Source: Nitrospira sp.
GTDB taxonomy: Bacteria > Nitrospirota > Nitrospiria > Nitrospirales > Nitrospiraceae
Assembly: GCA_024330965.1 (NCBI GenBank)
Contig: JANDJL010000005.1
Span: 1 to 64,000, forward strand
DNA length: 64,000 nucleotides
Direction: 5' to 3'
In this document: positions 1 through 8,826 of the stretch, piece by piece
Position numbering within the stretch: position 1 is the first letter of the stretch
Layout of the letters: each line of letters opens with the position of its first letter
Position numbers and translations under genes: made by a program
Notes under the pieces: generated by a model
Databases searched by the model: none
What the model saw: only the letters and a program-made list of their open reading frames with translations
Told to the model about the DNA's origin: nothing

Positions 1-358
1 GGGAGATCAGGCCGACAGAGCGAATTAAACGGACAAAAGGCGCTGCGCTGCCGTCCATAACGGGAATTTCATCGCCGGTCACATCAATATAGACATTATC
101 CACTTCAAGGCCTGCCAGAGCCGAAAGCACATGCTCGATTGTTTTGACCTGGAATCCGTGACGATAGACAGCAGTGCATAATTCGGTTGGAACATAGTGT
201 TCGATCGAAGCCAAAATAGAAGCCTCGCTATTTCTCCTGACGAAAACGACGCCGGTATCGGGAGGGGCAGGTCGGAGTGTGATCATCACCGGTTGTCCGG
301 AATGGAGCCCTATGCCCGAACAGGTGACCGCTGCCGCCAAAGTCTGTTGATTTCTCAC
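1..358 (-). CDS. lpxC: UDP-3-O-acyl-N-acetylglucosamine deacetylase, N-terminal part (LpxC)
   Basis: Catalyses the committed step of lipid A synthesis, removing acetate from UDP-3-O-acyl-GlcNAc in the cytoplasm. About 119 residues are present and the gene runs off the left edge. The translation begins RNQQTLAAAVTCSGIGLHSG and continues through a segment with KTIEHVLSALAGLEVDN and EIPVMDGSAAPFV. These are the LpxC N-terminal hallmarks, including the zinc-ligand histidine of the IEH motif. The start is GTG at 358, preceded by a strong GGAGGG-type ribosome site at about 362-372. A near-perfect sigma-54 promoter lies 78 nt upstream of the start, which is unusual for this housekeeping gene. The family assignment is firm; the C-terminal half is not in the window. 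Confidence 0.93.
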   Translation of the reverse strand, partial: MRNQQTLAAAVTCSGIGLHSGQPVMITLRPAPPDTGVVFVRRNSEASILASIEHYVPTELCTAVYRHGFQVKTIEHVLSALAGLEVDNVYIDVTGDEIPVMDGSAAPFVRLIRSVGLIS

Positions 359-1020
359 AATTTCCTCCCTCTCCAAATTCCGGTCTAGGTTTATAGGGTC
401 TCCGCTTAATAAGGACGAGACGGTTGTGAAGGCAAAGCAACGATCATGCCAGTTTTAAATTTATATAAGTATTTGTTTTATATTTGAAATATTCAACGCT
501 GCCAGAAAGTTGGTTGTGTTGTAAAAATCACAACTGTGGTTTTTCTCAACTAATGAAATGAAGATGGGGTGGCCGATGGCGGAAGGATCAACCCAGTTCT
601 TTCGTTCATGCCTCGATTCATAAACGGACGGGATGCGAGAAGATGGATGTCCGGAAACATAAAGATTATGTCGGCTATACCCACATCGTGAGTCTGCGTG
701 ATGGACATGCTCAAGATTTTGACCGGAGTGGAATGGAGATCGCATCAGCAGTGGCAGAGCGTGGCGAGATCTCAGGAAAGGGGAAGAAATTCTCATGAGC
801 AAGAGCTTTTCTCCAGCAAGCCCAAGGCTTGGCTGGTCAGTACAAAGATGGATACTAGATGGCTCAGATTGAAAATCTGAGCTGTGAGTCGGAGTGTGCC
901 TGCGCCAGTGCCCCTTGAGGTCTTGGGAGAAGCGGAGTACATATCACATCACAGTGAAGAACTTTATCCAGACGCACCATGACCGAGACGTTCTTTATTT
1001 AAAAAGAAATATCGAAGGCG
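359..1020. other. Intergenic region between lpxC and sdhC
   Basis: This divergent gap of 662 bp has no convincing gene. It holds the sigma-54 promoter of lpxC, an AT-rich tract (455-500) unlike the GC-rich surroundings, the palindrome at 484-496 and a 6-bp inverted repeat (513-518 / 529-534) followed by a T run. A 51-codon ORF at 643-798 (starting MDVRKHKDYVGY) is the best small-gene candidate but has no good ribosome site and no family I recognise. The promoter of the sdh operon must lie in the right part; I cannot place it with confidence. Confidence 0.5.
436..451 (-). promoter_or_regulatory. Sigma-54 (-24/-12) promoter upstream of lpxC
   Basis: The minus strand reads TGGCATGATCGTTGCT, which matches the RpoN consensus TGGCAYR-N4-TTGCW at every defined position. 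GG (449-450) and GC (437-438) are separated by exactly 10 nt. Transcription would start near 425, giving a roughly 65-nt leader before the lpxC GTG. A very AT-rich stretch (455-500) and a palindrome TTGAA-ATA-TTCAA (484-496) lie just upstream. Promoter activity itself is inferred. Confidence 0.65.
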
Positions 1021-1701
1021 ATGAGCCGAGTCAAAGTTTTTTTCAATTCCTCAGTCAATAGCAAAATCGTCGCGTCTCTGGCCGGGCTGGGCCTCACGGG
1101 ATTCGCGATTTTTCACATGCTGGGCAATCTTCAAGTGTTTGAGGGGAGCGACGCCATCAATGGGTACGCGTCAATTCTGCGGGATATGCCGATTCTGCTC
1201 TGGACCGCCCGGATGGGACTATTGATTGTGGCAGGGCTCCATATTGGGTTGGTGATTCGGCTTGCCCTGCGGAATCGACAGGGGCGTCCGGTAGCCTACG
1301 CGGTGCGCCGCTATCGAGCCGCCTCTGTGGCTTCTCGCACGATGGTGCTGACCGGAAGCCTGCTATTGTTCTTCATCATCTTTCATTTGCTTCACCTGAC
1401 GGCTGGTCTCATCGATGCCTCAGCTCCAGATGGATTGGATATCCAGGGCCGCGTGGATGTGTATGGCAAAATCATCCATGCCTTCCGCAATCCCCTTTAT
1501 GTCGGGATTTATTTTGTAGGACAGCTTGCCCTTGGTCTGCATCTGAGCCATGCCATTTCCAGCGGCTTGCAAACGTTGGGGATCGAACATGCGGCGTTGA
1601 ATCGTCTGTTCAAGCTAGCAGGTTCTGGGATTGCTCTCTTTGTGGTGCTCGGCAATCTGTCGATCATTTTTGCGGTGTTTCTGGGATTGATTCGCGCGTG
1701 A
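1021..1701 (+). CDS. sdhC: Succinate dehydrogenase/fumarate reductase cytochrome b558 subunit
   Basis: Membrane anchor of complex II (SdhC, b558 di-haem type), passing electrons between the iron-sulfur subunit and quinone. The 226-residue protein has five hydrophobic segments (about 17-40, 58-80, 106-130, 155-178, 197-222). Histidines suitable as haem ligands sit inside them: H32 in FHMLGN, H74 in GLHIG, H122/H125 in FHLLHL and H174/H177 in LHLSHAI. This matches the single-polypeptide b558 family found in Bacteroidetes, Wolinella and Nitrospirota rather than the two-subunit SdhCD type. It is the first gene of sdhCAB; the next gene starts inside its stop codon, so translation is probably coupled. 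Whether the complex runs as succinate oxidase or fumarate reductase cannot be read from sequence. Confidence 0.9.
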   Translation: MSRVKVFFNSSVNSKIVASLAGLGLTGFAIFHMLGNLQVFEGSDAINGYASILRDMPILLWTARMGLLIVAGLHIGLVIRLALRNRQGRPVAYAVRRYRAASVASRTMVLTGSLLLFFIIFHLLHLTAGLIDASAPDGLDIQGRVDVYGKIIHAFRNPLYVGIYFVGQLALGLHLSHAISSGLQTLGIEHAALNRLFKLAGSGIALFVVLGNLSIIFAVFLGLIRA

Positions 1702-3614
1702 TCATACTGGATTCCAATATTCCTCCCGGTCCCTTGGAGATGAAATGGGACCGCCGTCGGTTCAGCGGAAAACTGGTGAGCCCGGCCAACAAGCGGCGAA
1801 TCAAAATCATCGTCGTCGGGACGGGCCTTGCCGGAGCAAGTGCCGCGTCAACGTTGGGGCAGCTCGGCTATCAGGTGGAGTGTTTCTGTTTCCACGACAG
1901 TCCCCGGCGTGCTCACAGCATCGCCGCGCAAGGTGGAATCAATGCTGCAAAGAATTACCAAGACGATGGCGACAGCGTCGCTCGGCTGTTTTACGATACG
2001 ATCAAGGGGGGGGACTTTCGATCGCGCGAGGCGAGCGTCTATCGATTGGCTCAAATCAGTACGCAGATCATCGATCAATGCGTGGCCCTCGGCGTCCCGT
2101 TCGCGAGAGAGTACGGCGGGCAACTTGCCAACCGATCGTTCGGCGGTGTGCAGGTGTCACGGACCTTTTATTGTCGAGGCCAAACGGGACAACAGCTCCT
2201 GTTGGGGGCCTACTCGGCGCTCTGCTGGCAAATCGAGCGAGGACAAGTCACGATGCGTCCTCGTACCGAAATGTTGGATGTGATTGTGGCCGATGGCCAC
2301 GCGCGCGGCATCGTGGTTCGTGATCTGGTCAGCGGGCGGCTGTCGGCTCACACGGCCCATGCCGTCGTGTTGGCGACGGGGGGATACAGCAACGTCTATT
2401 ACCTTTCCACCAACGCAAGTGGCTGTAACGTGACCGCGACATACCGGGCCTGGAAACAGGGGGCCGCATTTGCCAACCCGTCGTTCACCCAAATCCATCC
2501 TACGGCCATTCCGCCGGCCGGCGACCATCAGGCGAAGCTGACGTTGATGTCCGAATCGCTTCGGAACGACGGGCGCTTGTGGGTGCCCGTTTCGCCGTCG
2601 GATCGTCGGTCTCCCAACGCCATTCCGCCTTCCGAACGGGATTACTTCTTGGAGCGCCGCTACCCTCGGTTCGGCAATCTGGTGCCGCGGGATGTCGCAT
2701 CGCGGGCTGTCAAAGCCATCTGTGACGAAGGCCGGGGCGTCGGTCCCGGCGGCCAAGGAGTCTATTTGGATTTCAGCGATGTGATCCGGCAACAGGGGAT
2801 CGAGGTTGTGCGGGAGCGGTATGGGAATTTATTCGAGATGTACCAGCGCATTACCGGAGAAAACGCCTATGAGGTGCCCATGCGCATCTATCCGGCGCCG
2901 CATTATACAATGGGCGGGCTGTGGGTCGATTACAACCTAATGAGCACGATTCCGGGCCTTTTTGTCGTCGGCGAAGCAAATTTCGCGGATCACGGCGCAA
3001 ACCGGCTGGGAGCCAGTTCGCTCATGCAGGGGTTGGCCGATGGATACTTCATCTTGCCGTATACGATCGGCCATTACCTTGCGACGGTCGACAGCCCCCC
3101 GATTGCCGAGGACCACGGTGCAGCGCGGGCGGCGCTGGAGCGGGTGGAGGCCAGGATCAAGAAACTGTTACAAGGGAAAGGCAGACGACGAACCGCCGCG
3201 TCGTTTCACCGAACGCTGGGGAAAATCTTGTGGGACCATTGCGGCATGTCGCGCTGCGCGGCCGGGCTGAGAGCAGCGTTGGAGGCGATTCCGCCGTTGC
3301 GCGAAGAGTTTTGGCAGAACGTCGTCGTGCCGGGATCCGGAGACATGTTTAATCAAGAACTGGAGTATGCCGGACGAGTGGCGGATTTTCTGGAGTTCGC
3401 CGAGTTGATGTGCCACGACGCGCTCCATCGGGAGGAGTCATGCGGGGCCCATTTCCGGGAAGAATACCAAACGGAAGACGGCGAACCTCGTCGAGACGAC
3501 GAGCGATTTGCCTATGTGGCGGCGTGGGAGTATCGGGAAGGAGAGGCACCGGTTCTGCACAAGGAGCCGTTGAACTTCGAATTTGTGCAACCGACCACGA
3601 GAAGCTATCAATGA
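1698..3614 (+). CDS. sdhA: Succinate dehydrogenase/fumarate reductase flavoprotein subunit
   Basis: Catalytic subunit interconverting succinate and fumarate with covalently bound FAD (638 aa). The N-terminal dinucleotide-binding motif is [15 protein letters not shown]. The flavinylation histidine lies in [16 protein letters not shown]. The substrate site is marked by QIHPTAIP and by [15 protein letters not shown] followed by [22 protein letters not shown]. The start GTG at 1698 overlaps the sdhC stop by 4 nt. An in-frame ATG at 1740 is an alternative start that would trim 14 residues. The b558-type operon order (C-A-B) supports the name. Between 3601 and 3694 the sequence runs into the start of sdhB. 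Confidence 0.93.
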   Translation: MIILDSNIPPGPLEMKWDRRRFSGKLVSPANKRRIKIIVVGTGLAGASAASTLGQLGYQVECFCFHDSPRRAHSIAAQGGINAAKNYQDDGDSVARLFYDTIKGGDFRSREASVYRLAQISTQIIDQCVALGVPFAREYGGQLANRSFGGVQVSRTFYCRGQTGQQLLLGAYSALCWQIERGQVTMRPRTEMLDVIVADGHARGIVVRDLVSGRLSAHTAHAVVLATGGYSNVYYLSTNASGCNVTATYRAWKQGAAFANPSFTQIHPTAIPPAGDHQAKLTLMSESLRNDGRLWVPVSPSDRRSPNAIPPSERDYFLERRYPRFGNLVPRDVASRAVKAICDEGRGVGPGGQGVYLDFSDVIRQQGIEVVRERYGNLFEMYQRITGENAYEVPMRIYPAPHYTMGGLWVDYNLMSTIPGLFVVGEANFADHGANRLGASSLMQGLADGYFILPYTIGHYLATVDSPPIAEDHGAARAALERVEARIKKLLQGKGRRRTAASFHRTLGKILWDHCGMSRCAAGLRAALEAIPPLREEFWQNVVVPGSGDMFNQELEYAGRVADFLEFAELMCHDALHREESCGAHFREEYQTEDGEPRRDDERFAYVAAWEYREGEAPVLHKEPLNFEFVQPTTRSYQ

Positions 3615-3693
3615 AACGGCGTCTCGCCGGGCATCCGGCTCGAACGGGATGCTTGTGGCGGGAAGGAAGAGGAGAGGGGGCTATCGACGAATC

Positions 3694-4482
3694 GTGAAGT
3701 TGACGTTGCGAATCTGGCGACAGCGGGGACCGAACGAGCGAGGCGGGTTGGTGACCTACCAGGTCGATGACATCAGCCCTGATATGTCGTTTTTGGAAAT
3801 GCTGGACGCGCTCAATCAACAGTTGATCATGGCGGGCGAAGAGCCTGTGGCGTTCGAGCATGATTGTCGTGAAGGAATCTGCGGGAGCTGCTCGCTCGTG
3901 ATCGACGGTGTCCCCCACGGTCCCGATCGCGGGGTGACCACCTGCCAACTGTACATGCGCCGATTTGCCGACGGAAAAACGATCACGATTGAACCGTGGC
4001 GCGCCCGAGCCTTCCCCATTGTCAAGGATCTGGTCGTGGACCGCCGTGCGCTAGATCGAATCATGCAGGCGGGCGGCTACATCTCCGTCAACACCGGCGG
4101 GGCGGTAGACGGTAACACGTTGCTGATCGGCAAAGAGGAGGCGGAGACGGCAATGGATGCGGCTTCTTGCATCGGATGCGGCGCCTGTGTCGCGGCCTGC
4201 AAAAACGCCTCGGCCATGCTGTTCGTAGCGGCCAAGGTGGCGCATCTCGCGACACTGCCGCAGGGGAAACCGGAGCGGACCAGACGCGTCATGGCTATGG
4301 TGCAGGCCATGGATCGGGAGGGGTTCGGGTCTTGCGGCAATCAATATGAGTGTGAGGCCGTGTGCCCGAAAAACATCAGCGTTCGCTTCATTGCGTTGCT
4401 CAACCGGGAGTACCTGCGGGCTGGTATCCTCGGCACGAAGATGCCCGCCCAGTCCGATCCGCCCCATGGAGAGTCTTACTAA
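3694..4482 (+). CDS. sdhB: Succinate dehydrogenase/fumarate reductase iron-sulfur subunit
   Basis: Electron-transfer subunit linking SdhA to the haem b anchor. The 2Fe-2S domain carries [16 protein letters not shown] and a fourth cysteine in VTTCQLY. The C-terminal ferredoxin domain has [17 protein letters not shown] and [16 protein letters not shown], giving one 4Fe-4S and one 3Fe-4S/4Fe-4S cluster. I chose GTG at 3694 (protein begins [11 protein letters not shown], as in b558-type FrdB proteins), with GGAGAGGGGG at 3671-3680 as a possible ribosome site. In-frame starts at 3583 and 3649 would add basic residues not typical of the family, and the former would overlap sdhA. Length from 3694 is 262 aa, normal for the family. 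Confidence 0.9.
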   Translation: MKLTLRIWRQRGPNERGGLVTYQVDDISPDMSFLEMLDALNQQLIMAGEEPVAFEHDCREGICGSCSLVIDGVPHGPDRGVTTCQLYMRRFADGKTITIEPWRARAFPIVKDLVVDRRALDRIMQAGGYISVNTGGAVDGNTLLIGKEEAETAMDAASCIGCGACVAACKNASAMLFVAAKVAHLATLPQGKPERTRRVMAMVQAMDREGFGSCGNQYECEAVCPKNISVRFIALLNREYLRAGILGTKMPAQSDPPHGESY

Positions 4483-4547
4483 ACCACCGCTCTTAACTGC
4501 CAGTCTTTGCCCGAAACGCGTCTTTCTTCGCAAGATGCGCAATTTCC

Positions 4548-4575
4548 TTGACTGTGTGGCAAAGGTCGCTAGTCT
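4548..4575 (+). promoter_or_regulatory. Candidate sigma-70 promoter for the PilZ gene
   Basis: TTGACT (4548-4553), a 16-nt spacer and TAGTCT (4570-4575) point toward the PilZ gene at 4633. The predicted transcript would begin almost exactly at the perfect hairpin 4581-4607. Evidence is motif match and position only. Confidence 0.4.
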
Positions 4576-4580
4576 GTAGT

Positions 4581-4607
4581 CTCCGTCGCCCGATAGGGGC
4601 GACGGAG
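4581..4607 (+). terminator. Perfect 10-bp hairpin after sdhCAB
   Basis: CTCCGTCGCC (4581-4590) pairs perfectly with GGCGACGGAG (4598-4607) around a 7-nt loop. It lies about 100 nt past the sdhB stop and is followed by a T/A-rich but not T-only stretch (TTAAGTTTAAGTT). It probably terminates sdhCAB. It also sits where the PilZ transcript would start, so a role as a stabilising 5' hairpin is possible. Confidence 0.5.
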
Positions 4608-4632
4608 TTAAGTTTAAGTTAAGGGGGAATGG

Positions 4633-5217
4633 GTGATAAGGGTGAGATTAATGCGTGGACGGATGGACCATCAAACGGTATGCCCGCGATGCTGGAGGGA
4701 CGAAGCGGTGTGTTCGCGCCCGCAATCGTTGCGTGAGTTGGCCGCGTCGTGGATTCGGTTTGTTCCTTTTTCGTGCCGATCATGCGGTCATCGTTTTTTA
4801 GCGTGGGCTGGAGTACGAAAAATGTTCGGTTCTATCCTCGACCGTCGGGAACATCGTATTCCAGTGCGACTGCGCCTATCGTTTTCGGGAGGGAAGGTCC
4901 GCGGCGAGGGGACGGTGACGGATATTTCTCTCGGAGGTTGTGTGATCAATAGCGACACGCCCGTGTCCGTCGGCGACATTTACTATTTGGAGATCGCCGT
5001 TGGCGATCACGAACCGCCGATCGAAGCGGCGGCGATCGTTCATTCGGTTGGCGCGCGCGGCATCGCGTTTACGTTTCTCCGAAAAGCCCAAGAAAACCAA
5101 CGGCTCCTTTCGTTCATCTATTCTCGTGCCGGCTCCATGTCTTCGATTCCCTCCAAGACAGTCAACCCATCCGCTCTCGCTTCAATGGTCCAAGGGAAGG
5201 GGTTTGTGGGAGAGTAG
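4633..5217 (+). CDS. PilZ domain protein with N-terminal zinc-ribbon-like cysteines
   Basis: Probable cyclic-di-GMP receptor (194 aa). The PilZ domain (about residues 70-165) has the RxxxR-type motif RREHRIPVR and the downstream DISLGG motif, together the usual c-di-GMP-binding signature. Before it, CPRCW (17-21) and CRSCGH (48-53) form two CxxC pairs that could bind zinc. The start is GTG at 4633 with AGGGGG 5-9 nt upstream; an ATG at 4651 is an alternative. The output partner is unknown. It stands alone downstream of sdhCAB and upstream of a bactofilin gene, with 242 bp on that side in which I see no clear signal. Confidence 0.8.
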   Translation: MIRVRLMRGRMDHQTVCPRCWRDEAVCSRPQSLRELAASWIRFVPFSCRSCGHRFLAWAGVRKMFGSILDRREHRIPVRLRLSFSGGKVRGEGTVTDISLGGCVINSDTPVSVGDIYYLEIAVGDHEPPIEAAAIVHSVGARGIAFTFLRKAQENQRLLSFIYSRAGSMSSIPSKTVNPSALASMVQGKGFVGE

Positions 5218-5459
5218 CTGGTCAGAGCTGCACGAGCGATCCGATGTTCGATGCCTAGGGGAAATTCGCTATCCAGGAGAAAACAGAGGTGGTTACTTCA
5301 ACCGGGGGATTTTTGTTTGACGGACCATCCGGTTGCGGCGAATAGCCGGCCAATCGCGAGAGGGAGTACTCAATAAAATAGCCGTGAAGCCGATAGAGAA
5401 AAAGCGCTGACGGGCAAGTGTTTGAACAACCAAATTGATAGACGGAGGGGGAGGGATCC

Positions 5460-5981
5460 ATGTGGAAACAAGAGAATGCGGCTTACGCGGAAGACGGGAT
5501 GACGTTGGATCGGAGGGTCACCACCAGTGGCAAGATGGCGTCGGCCGAGTCGGTGATCGCTTTTGTGGGAAAGGGTGTGGCGTTCAAGGGCGTGATCACC
5601 TATTCCGGCACGGTGCGAATTGACGGGGCTTTTGACGGAGAGATCCATGCCGATGGAGGTCTTGTGGTCGGACCGGAAGCGGTGATTACGGCGAAGATCA
5701 CGGCCGGATCCGTGGTATCTGAAGGGACGATCACTGGCGACGTCCACGCATCCGAGCGGGTCACCTTGCTGTCCCCCGCAGTGATGAACGGAAGCCTCAA
5801 GACGCCGTTATTGTCGATTGAAGAGGGAGTGCGGATGAACGGGACGTTGGAAATGGCGGAATCCGCTCAGAAAAGTACCTCCCGCGAACACAAAGAACAC
5901 AAACTCTACCCTGTTGGGGCGCCTACGCGGGCACCTCTCAAGCGGGAGGATGACAGGCAAAACGGCGATGAGAACACGTAA
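5460..5981 (+). CDS. Bactofilin family cytoskeletal protein
   Basis: Bactofilins polymerise without nucleotide into filaments that scaffold cell-wall enzymes and polarity factors. The 173-residue protein has the typical central beta-helix repeat region (about 35-135) with regularly spaced small/hydrophobic residues: VAFKGVITYSGTVRIDGAFDGEI is followed by VVGPEAVITAKI and VSEGTITGDVHASERV. Flanking tails are short, charged and disordered. The ATG at 5460 follows a purine-rich GGAGGGGGAGG site. It is monocistronic; a strong hairpin follows at 5997-6027 before a convergent gene. Confidence 0.88.
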   Translation: MWKQENAAYAEDGMTLDRRVTTSGKMASAESVIAFVGKGVAFKGVITYSGTVRIDGAFDGEIHADGGLVVGPEAVITAKITAGSVVSEGTITGDVHASERVTLLSPAVMNGSLKTPLLSIEEGVRMNGTLEMAESAQKSTSREHKEHKLYPVGAPTRAPLKREDDRQNGDENT

Positions 5982-5996
5982 GCTCTCGTCCCATGG

Positions 5997-6027
5997 CGGC
6001 TGCGGGCTTGTTCGCAACCCGCAGCCG
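5997..6027. terminator. Bidirectional hairpin between bactofilin and DUF3703 genes
   Basis: CGGCTGCGGG (5997-6006) pairs with CCCGCAGCCG (6018-6027). The loop can fold further through TTG/CAA around a TTCG tetraloop. It lies between two converging genes, so it likely ends both transcripts. There is no T tract, so efficiency is uncertain. Confidence 0.55.
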
Positions 6028-6049
6028 GCACAAGCGCAAATCGTTGCCG

Positions 6050-6400
6050 TCACCCCCGCCCATACTCTCTCAACAGTTTTTGCAACTCCTCGGGAATAGG
6101 CATGGGCTTGAAAGGAGAGACCCGTGCCCCTCCGGTGTTGCCCACCGGGACCCAGAGCCATGTAAAGAGCAGAGACCCCGCGATTCTTGCGATCTGGCCA
6201 GTGATTTCCACCGCGTCGCGCTGTTTCCAGCCCACCTTCAACATTTCCCAATGGGCCCTGGCGTGGGGAAGGGTAAAGGACTGGCCAAGAATATGTGCCC
6301 GCTCCAGGTGAGCAAAGGCCTGATCCAAGCGGCCGGCGGCACAATCCTCTTGAGCGGCGACCAGCTCTCGCTCGTAGGCTTCTCGTAACACAGGGTGCAT
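6050..6400 (-). CDS. DUF3703 family protein
   Basis: A 116-residue protein of unknown function matching the DUF3703 pattern: MHPVLREAYERELVAAQ, then HLERAHILGQ and HARAHWEMLKVGW, then a hydrophobic segment near RIAGSLLFTWLWVPVGNTGG, ending with PMPIPEELQKLL. The helix with paired histidines is the family's most conserved part. The start ATG at 6400 has GGAG 4-8 nt upstream. The longer reading frame up to 6553 runs into the lemA promoter/ribosome site and is unlikely to be translated. It is divergent from lemA. Confidence 0.75.
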   Translation of the reverse strand: MHPVLREAYERELVAAQEDCAAGRLDQAFAHLERAHILGQSFTLPHARAHWEMLKVGWKQRDAVEITGQIARIAGSLLFTWLWVPVGNTGGARVSPFKPMPIPEELQKLLREYGRG

Positions 6401-6544
6401 GGCTCCGGTTCCGTATTCGTCGCACACGTGATGCGATCGTCGTGCTCTAGCGGCCCGGTATACTCCACGGGCTGCCGTCATGGTAGCATGTCGTCGTGGT
6501 GAATAAAAAACAGGGGCGCGATGTGTCATAAGGAGGAGAGACGT

Positions 6545-7147
6545 ATGGCTCATGGGTGGTGGCGGAAGGGGATGTGCGCAATGGCGGTCGGCGGAGTCAT
6601 GGCGCTGTCCGGTTGCGGGTACAACGATTTACAGGGATTGGATGAAGATACCAAGGCTGCGTGGAGCGAAGTGATCAACCAATACCAACGGCGGGCCGAT
6701 CTGATTCCCAACTTAGTTGCCACGGTGAAGGGCTACGCGGCACATGAACGAGAGACCTTGGAGGCAGTCGTCAATGCTAGGTCCAAGGCCACGGCGATTC
6801 AGGTGACCCCCGACATGTTGAAGGATCCTGCGGCGTTTGAGGAATTTCAACGGGCGCAGGCCGGCCTCACCACCGCGTTGGGGCGTCTCATTGCGATTGC
6901 CGAAAACTATCCCAACCTCAAAGCCGATCAAAACTTCCGCGACCTGCAAAGCCAGTTAGAGGGAACCGAGAATCGGATTGCCGTCGCACGCAAACGCTAC
7001 ATCGAGAAGGTTGCGGAGTACAACAAGATGGTCCGCTATTTTCCGACCAATTTGACAGCCAAATTTATCCTGCATATGGAGGAGAAGCCGAATTTCTCCG
7101 TGCCGGATGAGAGCGCCATTGCGAAACCGCCGGACGTGAAATTCTGA
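6545..7147 (+). CDS. lemA: LemA family lipoprotein
   Basis: LemA proteins are membrane-attached helical-bundle proteins, often encoded next to TPM-domain proteins as here. The ATG at 6545 has an ideal AAGGAGGAG ribosome site. The N-terminus has a lipobox LSGC (Cys24), so the mature 177-residue protein is probably a lipoprotein. The family core is visible: WSEVINQYQRRADLIPNLVATVKGYAAHE, then RFYP-like residues and YNKMVRYFPTNLTAKF near the C-terminus. It forms a probable operon with the two TPM genes (7-nt gap to the first). The exact role is not established for this family. Confidence 0.9.
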   Translation: MAHGWWRKGMCAMAVGGVMALSGCGYNDLQGLDEDTKAAWSEVINQYQRRADLIPNLVATVKGYAAHERETLEAVVNARSKATAIQVTPDMLKDPAAFEEFQRAQAGLTTALGRLIAIAENYPNLKADQNFRDLQSQLEGTENRIAVARKRYIEKVAEYNKMVRYFPTNLTAKFILHMEEKPNFSVPDESAIAKPPDVKF

Positions 7148-7154
7148 ACGTGCG

Positions 7155-8075
7155 GTGAAGCTCGAAGTTCAAGTTGAAACGGTGAAGGGGAGGCCGGCTA
7201 TCCGGGTCTGCCGAGGTGCTGGATGGTCAGCCCTGTTGGCCCTGCTGGCGATGGCTGCTTCTGCCTTGGGGCTTGACGTGCCGGTCCTCACGGGCCGCGT
7301 CGTGGATCTGGCTCACATTCTGCCGGATTCGGCCAAAGAGTCGCTCTCTGCCAAGCTGGCCGAACATGAGAGCAAAACGACCAATCAAGTGGCCGTGTTG
7401 ATTGTGCCGTCTCTTGAAGGCGAGCCTCTGGAAGCATTTTCCCATCGTGTGGCGACGACGTGGCAACTTGGCGTCAAGGGCACTGATAACGGCGTGCTCC
7501 TTCTTGTCGCTTTGCGAGAACGAAAAATCCGCATCGAAGTCGGGTATGGCCTGGAAGGTGATTTGACCGACGCGCGCTCGGCACAGATCATCAGGAATGA
7601 GATCGTCCCTCGATTTCGAGCAGGGGATTTCGCGGGAGGCATCTCCGCCGGGGTGGACGCGATCATTCGGACCATCGAGGGAACGTATCAGGCGGCGGAG
7701 AAGAGCGCCCCTCAGCAGGAGCCCGATGGAATAGGGGTGATCGGCACAGCGATTCTCGTCGGCATCGTGGTGGGGCTCGGTTTGATGGGAATCCATCGGC
7801 TGGTCGGGGCTCTGACGGGTGCGGGACTGTCCGCCCTGTTGGCTCCCTGGGTGACGCCAGCGCTGCTGGCGGGGGCGCTCACGTTTGTCGTTCTCTTCGC
7901 ATTGTCTGCCGCCGGTGCTGGGGGAAGGGGGCGGAGGTATCGAGCCGCGGACGACTGGATCTGGTACAGCAGTCGAGGCGGTGGCTGGCACAGTGGCTCA
8001 TTTGGAGGCATGGGAGGCGGGTTCCGAGGTGGAGGGGGCAATTTCGGAGGAGGCGGCGCCAGTGGAAACTGGTAA
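7155..8075 (+). CDS. TPM domain membrane protein, glycine-rich tail (YgcG-like)
   Basis: A 306-residue protein with an N-terminal signal/anchor (about 24-40) and a TPM domain (about 42-175) carrying GRVVDLAHILPDSAKESL, TDNGVLLLVALRERKIRIEVGYGLEGDLTD and the C-terminal FAGGISAGVDAI. Two hydrophobic segments (about 196-215 and 222-255) follow. The tail is extremely Gly-rich (GGGFRGGGGNFGGGGASGNW), typical of YgcG-like proteins that accompany LemA. Function in the family is poorly known (Psb32-like repair or phosphatase roles have been proposed elsewhere). The GTG start at 7155 lacks a clear ribosome site and may be coupled to lemA translation. Its 3' end overlaps the next gene by 14 nt. Confidence 0.82.
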   Translation: MKLEVQVETVKGRPAIRVCRGAGWSALLALLAMAASALGLDVPVLTGRVVDLAHILPDSAKESLSAKLAEHESKTTNQVAVLIVPSLEGEPLEAFSHRVATTWQLGVKGTDNGVLLLVALRERKIRIEVGYGLEGDLTDARSAQIIRNEIVPRFRAGDFAGGISAGVDAIIRTIEGTYQAAEKSAPQQEPDGIGVIGTAILVGIVVGLGLMGIHRLVGALTGAGLSALLAPWVTPALLAGALTFVVLFALSAAGAGGRGRRYRAADDWIWYSSRGGGWHSGSFGGMGGGFRGGGGNFGGGGASGNW

Positions 8076-8724
8076 GAGACTGGAGTTGACGGCTGAGGAG
8101 CAGGAACTCATCACATCGGCGGTACGGCGGGCAGAACGGCAGACCAATGCGGAAATTGTCCCCATGATCGTGATTCGATCGGGGCTGTATCGAGATGTGC
8201 AATACCGGACCGGTTTGCTGATGGCCCTTTTCGTGTTGGCGGTGTCGCTGACGATGGAACCGTTGTGGCTTCCCTGGGGGTGGTCCGCCTCGAATGCCGG
8301 CTGGCTTGTATCGGCCGTGGTCGTCGGGTATGTGGGAGGGGCGTTTTTGGGCAGATGGCCGCCCGTGATTCGACTCATGACATCACGCGAGCGCATGAAT
8401 CAAAAGGTCGGGCTGAGGGCCGAACGAGCCTTTGTTCATCATGCCGTGGGCCAAACTCGCGACCGCACCGGCGTGCTCATCATGTTGTCGCTGTTGGAAC
8501 GGTCCATCTACGTGTTACCGGACCGATCACTGGCTGATCTGGTGCCACCGGAACGATGGAGTGATGTTGTGCAGGCGAGCATCCAACATCTCCACGAAGG
8601 GCAGATTGTGGTGGGGTTGTGCGATGCGATCGAGGCGTGTGGGGCCCTTCTGGCGCAGGTGTGCCCCAGCCGTCCGGGAGACAATCCCAATGAATTGCCT
8701 GATCATGTGATCCAGGAGCCATAG
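8062..8724 (+). CDS. Second TPM domain membrane protein
   Basis: A 220-residue TPM-type protein with no signal peptide: LTAEEQELITSAVRRAERQTNAEIVPMIVIRSG begins a split TPM fold, interrupted by two transmembrane segments (about 50-70 and 82-102). The fold resumes with RAERAFVHHAVGQTRDRTGVLIMLSLLERSIYVLPDRSLADLVP. This domain order is that of the putative TPM proteins found beside LemA/YgcG. I chose GTG at 8062 because GGAGGAGGCGG lies just upstream at 8046-8056, inside the previous gene's Gly codons. The frame extends upstream to 7885 only as a shadow of the preceding gene. The 14-nt overlap implies translational coupling. Confidence 0.8.
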   Translation: METGKRLELTAEEQELITSAVRRAERQTNAEIVPMIVIRSGLYRDVQYRTGLLMALFVLAVSLTMEPLWLPWGWSASNAGWLVSAVVVGYVGGAFLGRWPPVIRLMTSRERMNQKVGLRAERAFVHHAVGQTRDRTGVLIMLSLLERSIYVLPDRSLADLVPPERWSDVVQASIQHLHEGQIVVGLCDAIEACGALLAQVCPSRPGDNPNELPDHVIQEP

Positions 8725-8826
8725 CGGTCATGGTGCATTCATCCCACCGTCCTGAGCGAATCGCCGCCCCTGGGAAAATCGTCGGGCTGATAGACGGTCT
8801 TTCGGTGTTCCGCTAGAATCCGCTTC

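Noticed and set aside
643..798. 51-codon ORF MDVRKHKDYVGY... between lpxC and sdhC
   Set aside because: No clear ribosome site or family, and codon third positions are less GC-rich than the neighbours. Kept only as a remark in the intergenic entry.
461..802. 113-codon minus-strand frame
   Set aside because: Covers AT-rich promoter sequence, has an unusual composition and no ribosome site.
5218..5459. Possible riboswitch before the bactofilin gene
   Set aside because: I compared it with remembered c-di-GMP, preQ1 and ykkC patterns and found no convincing conserved core.
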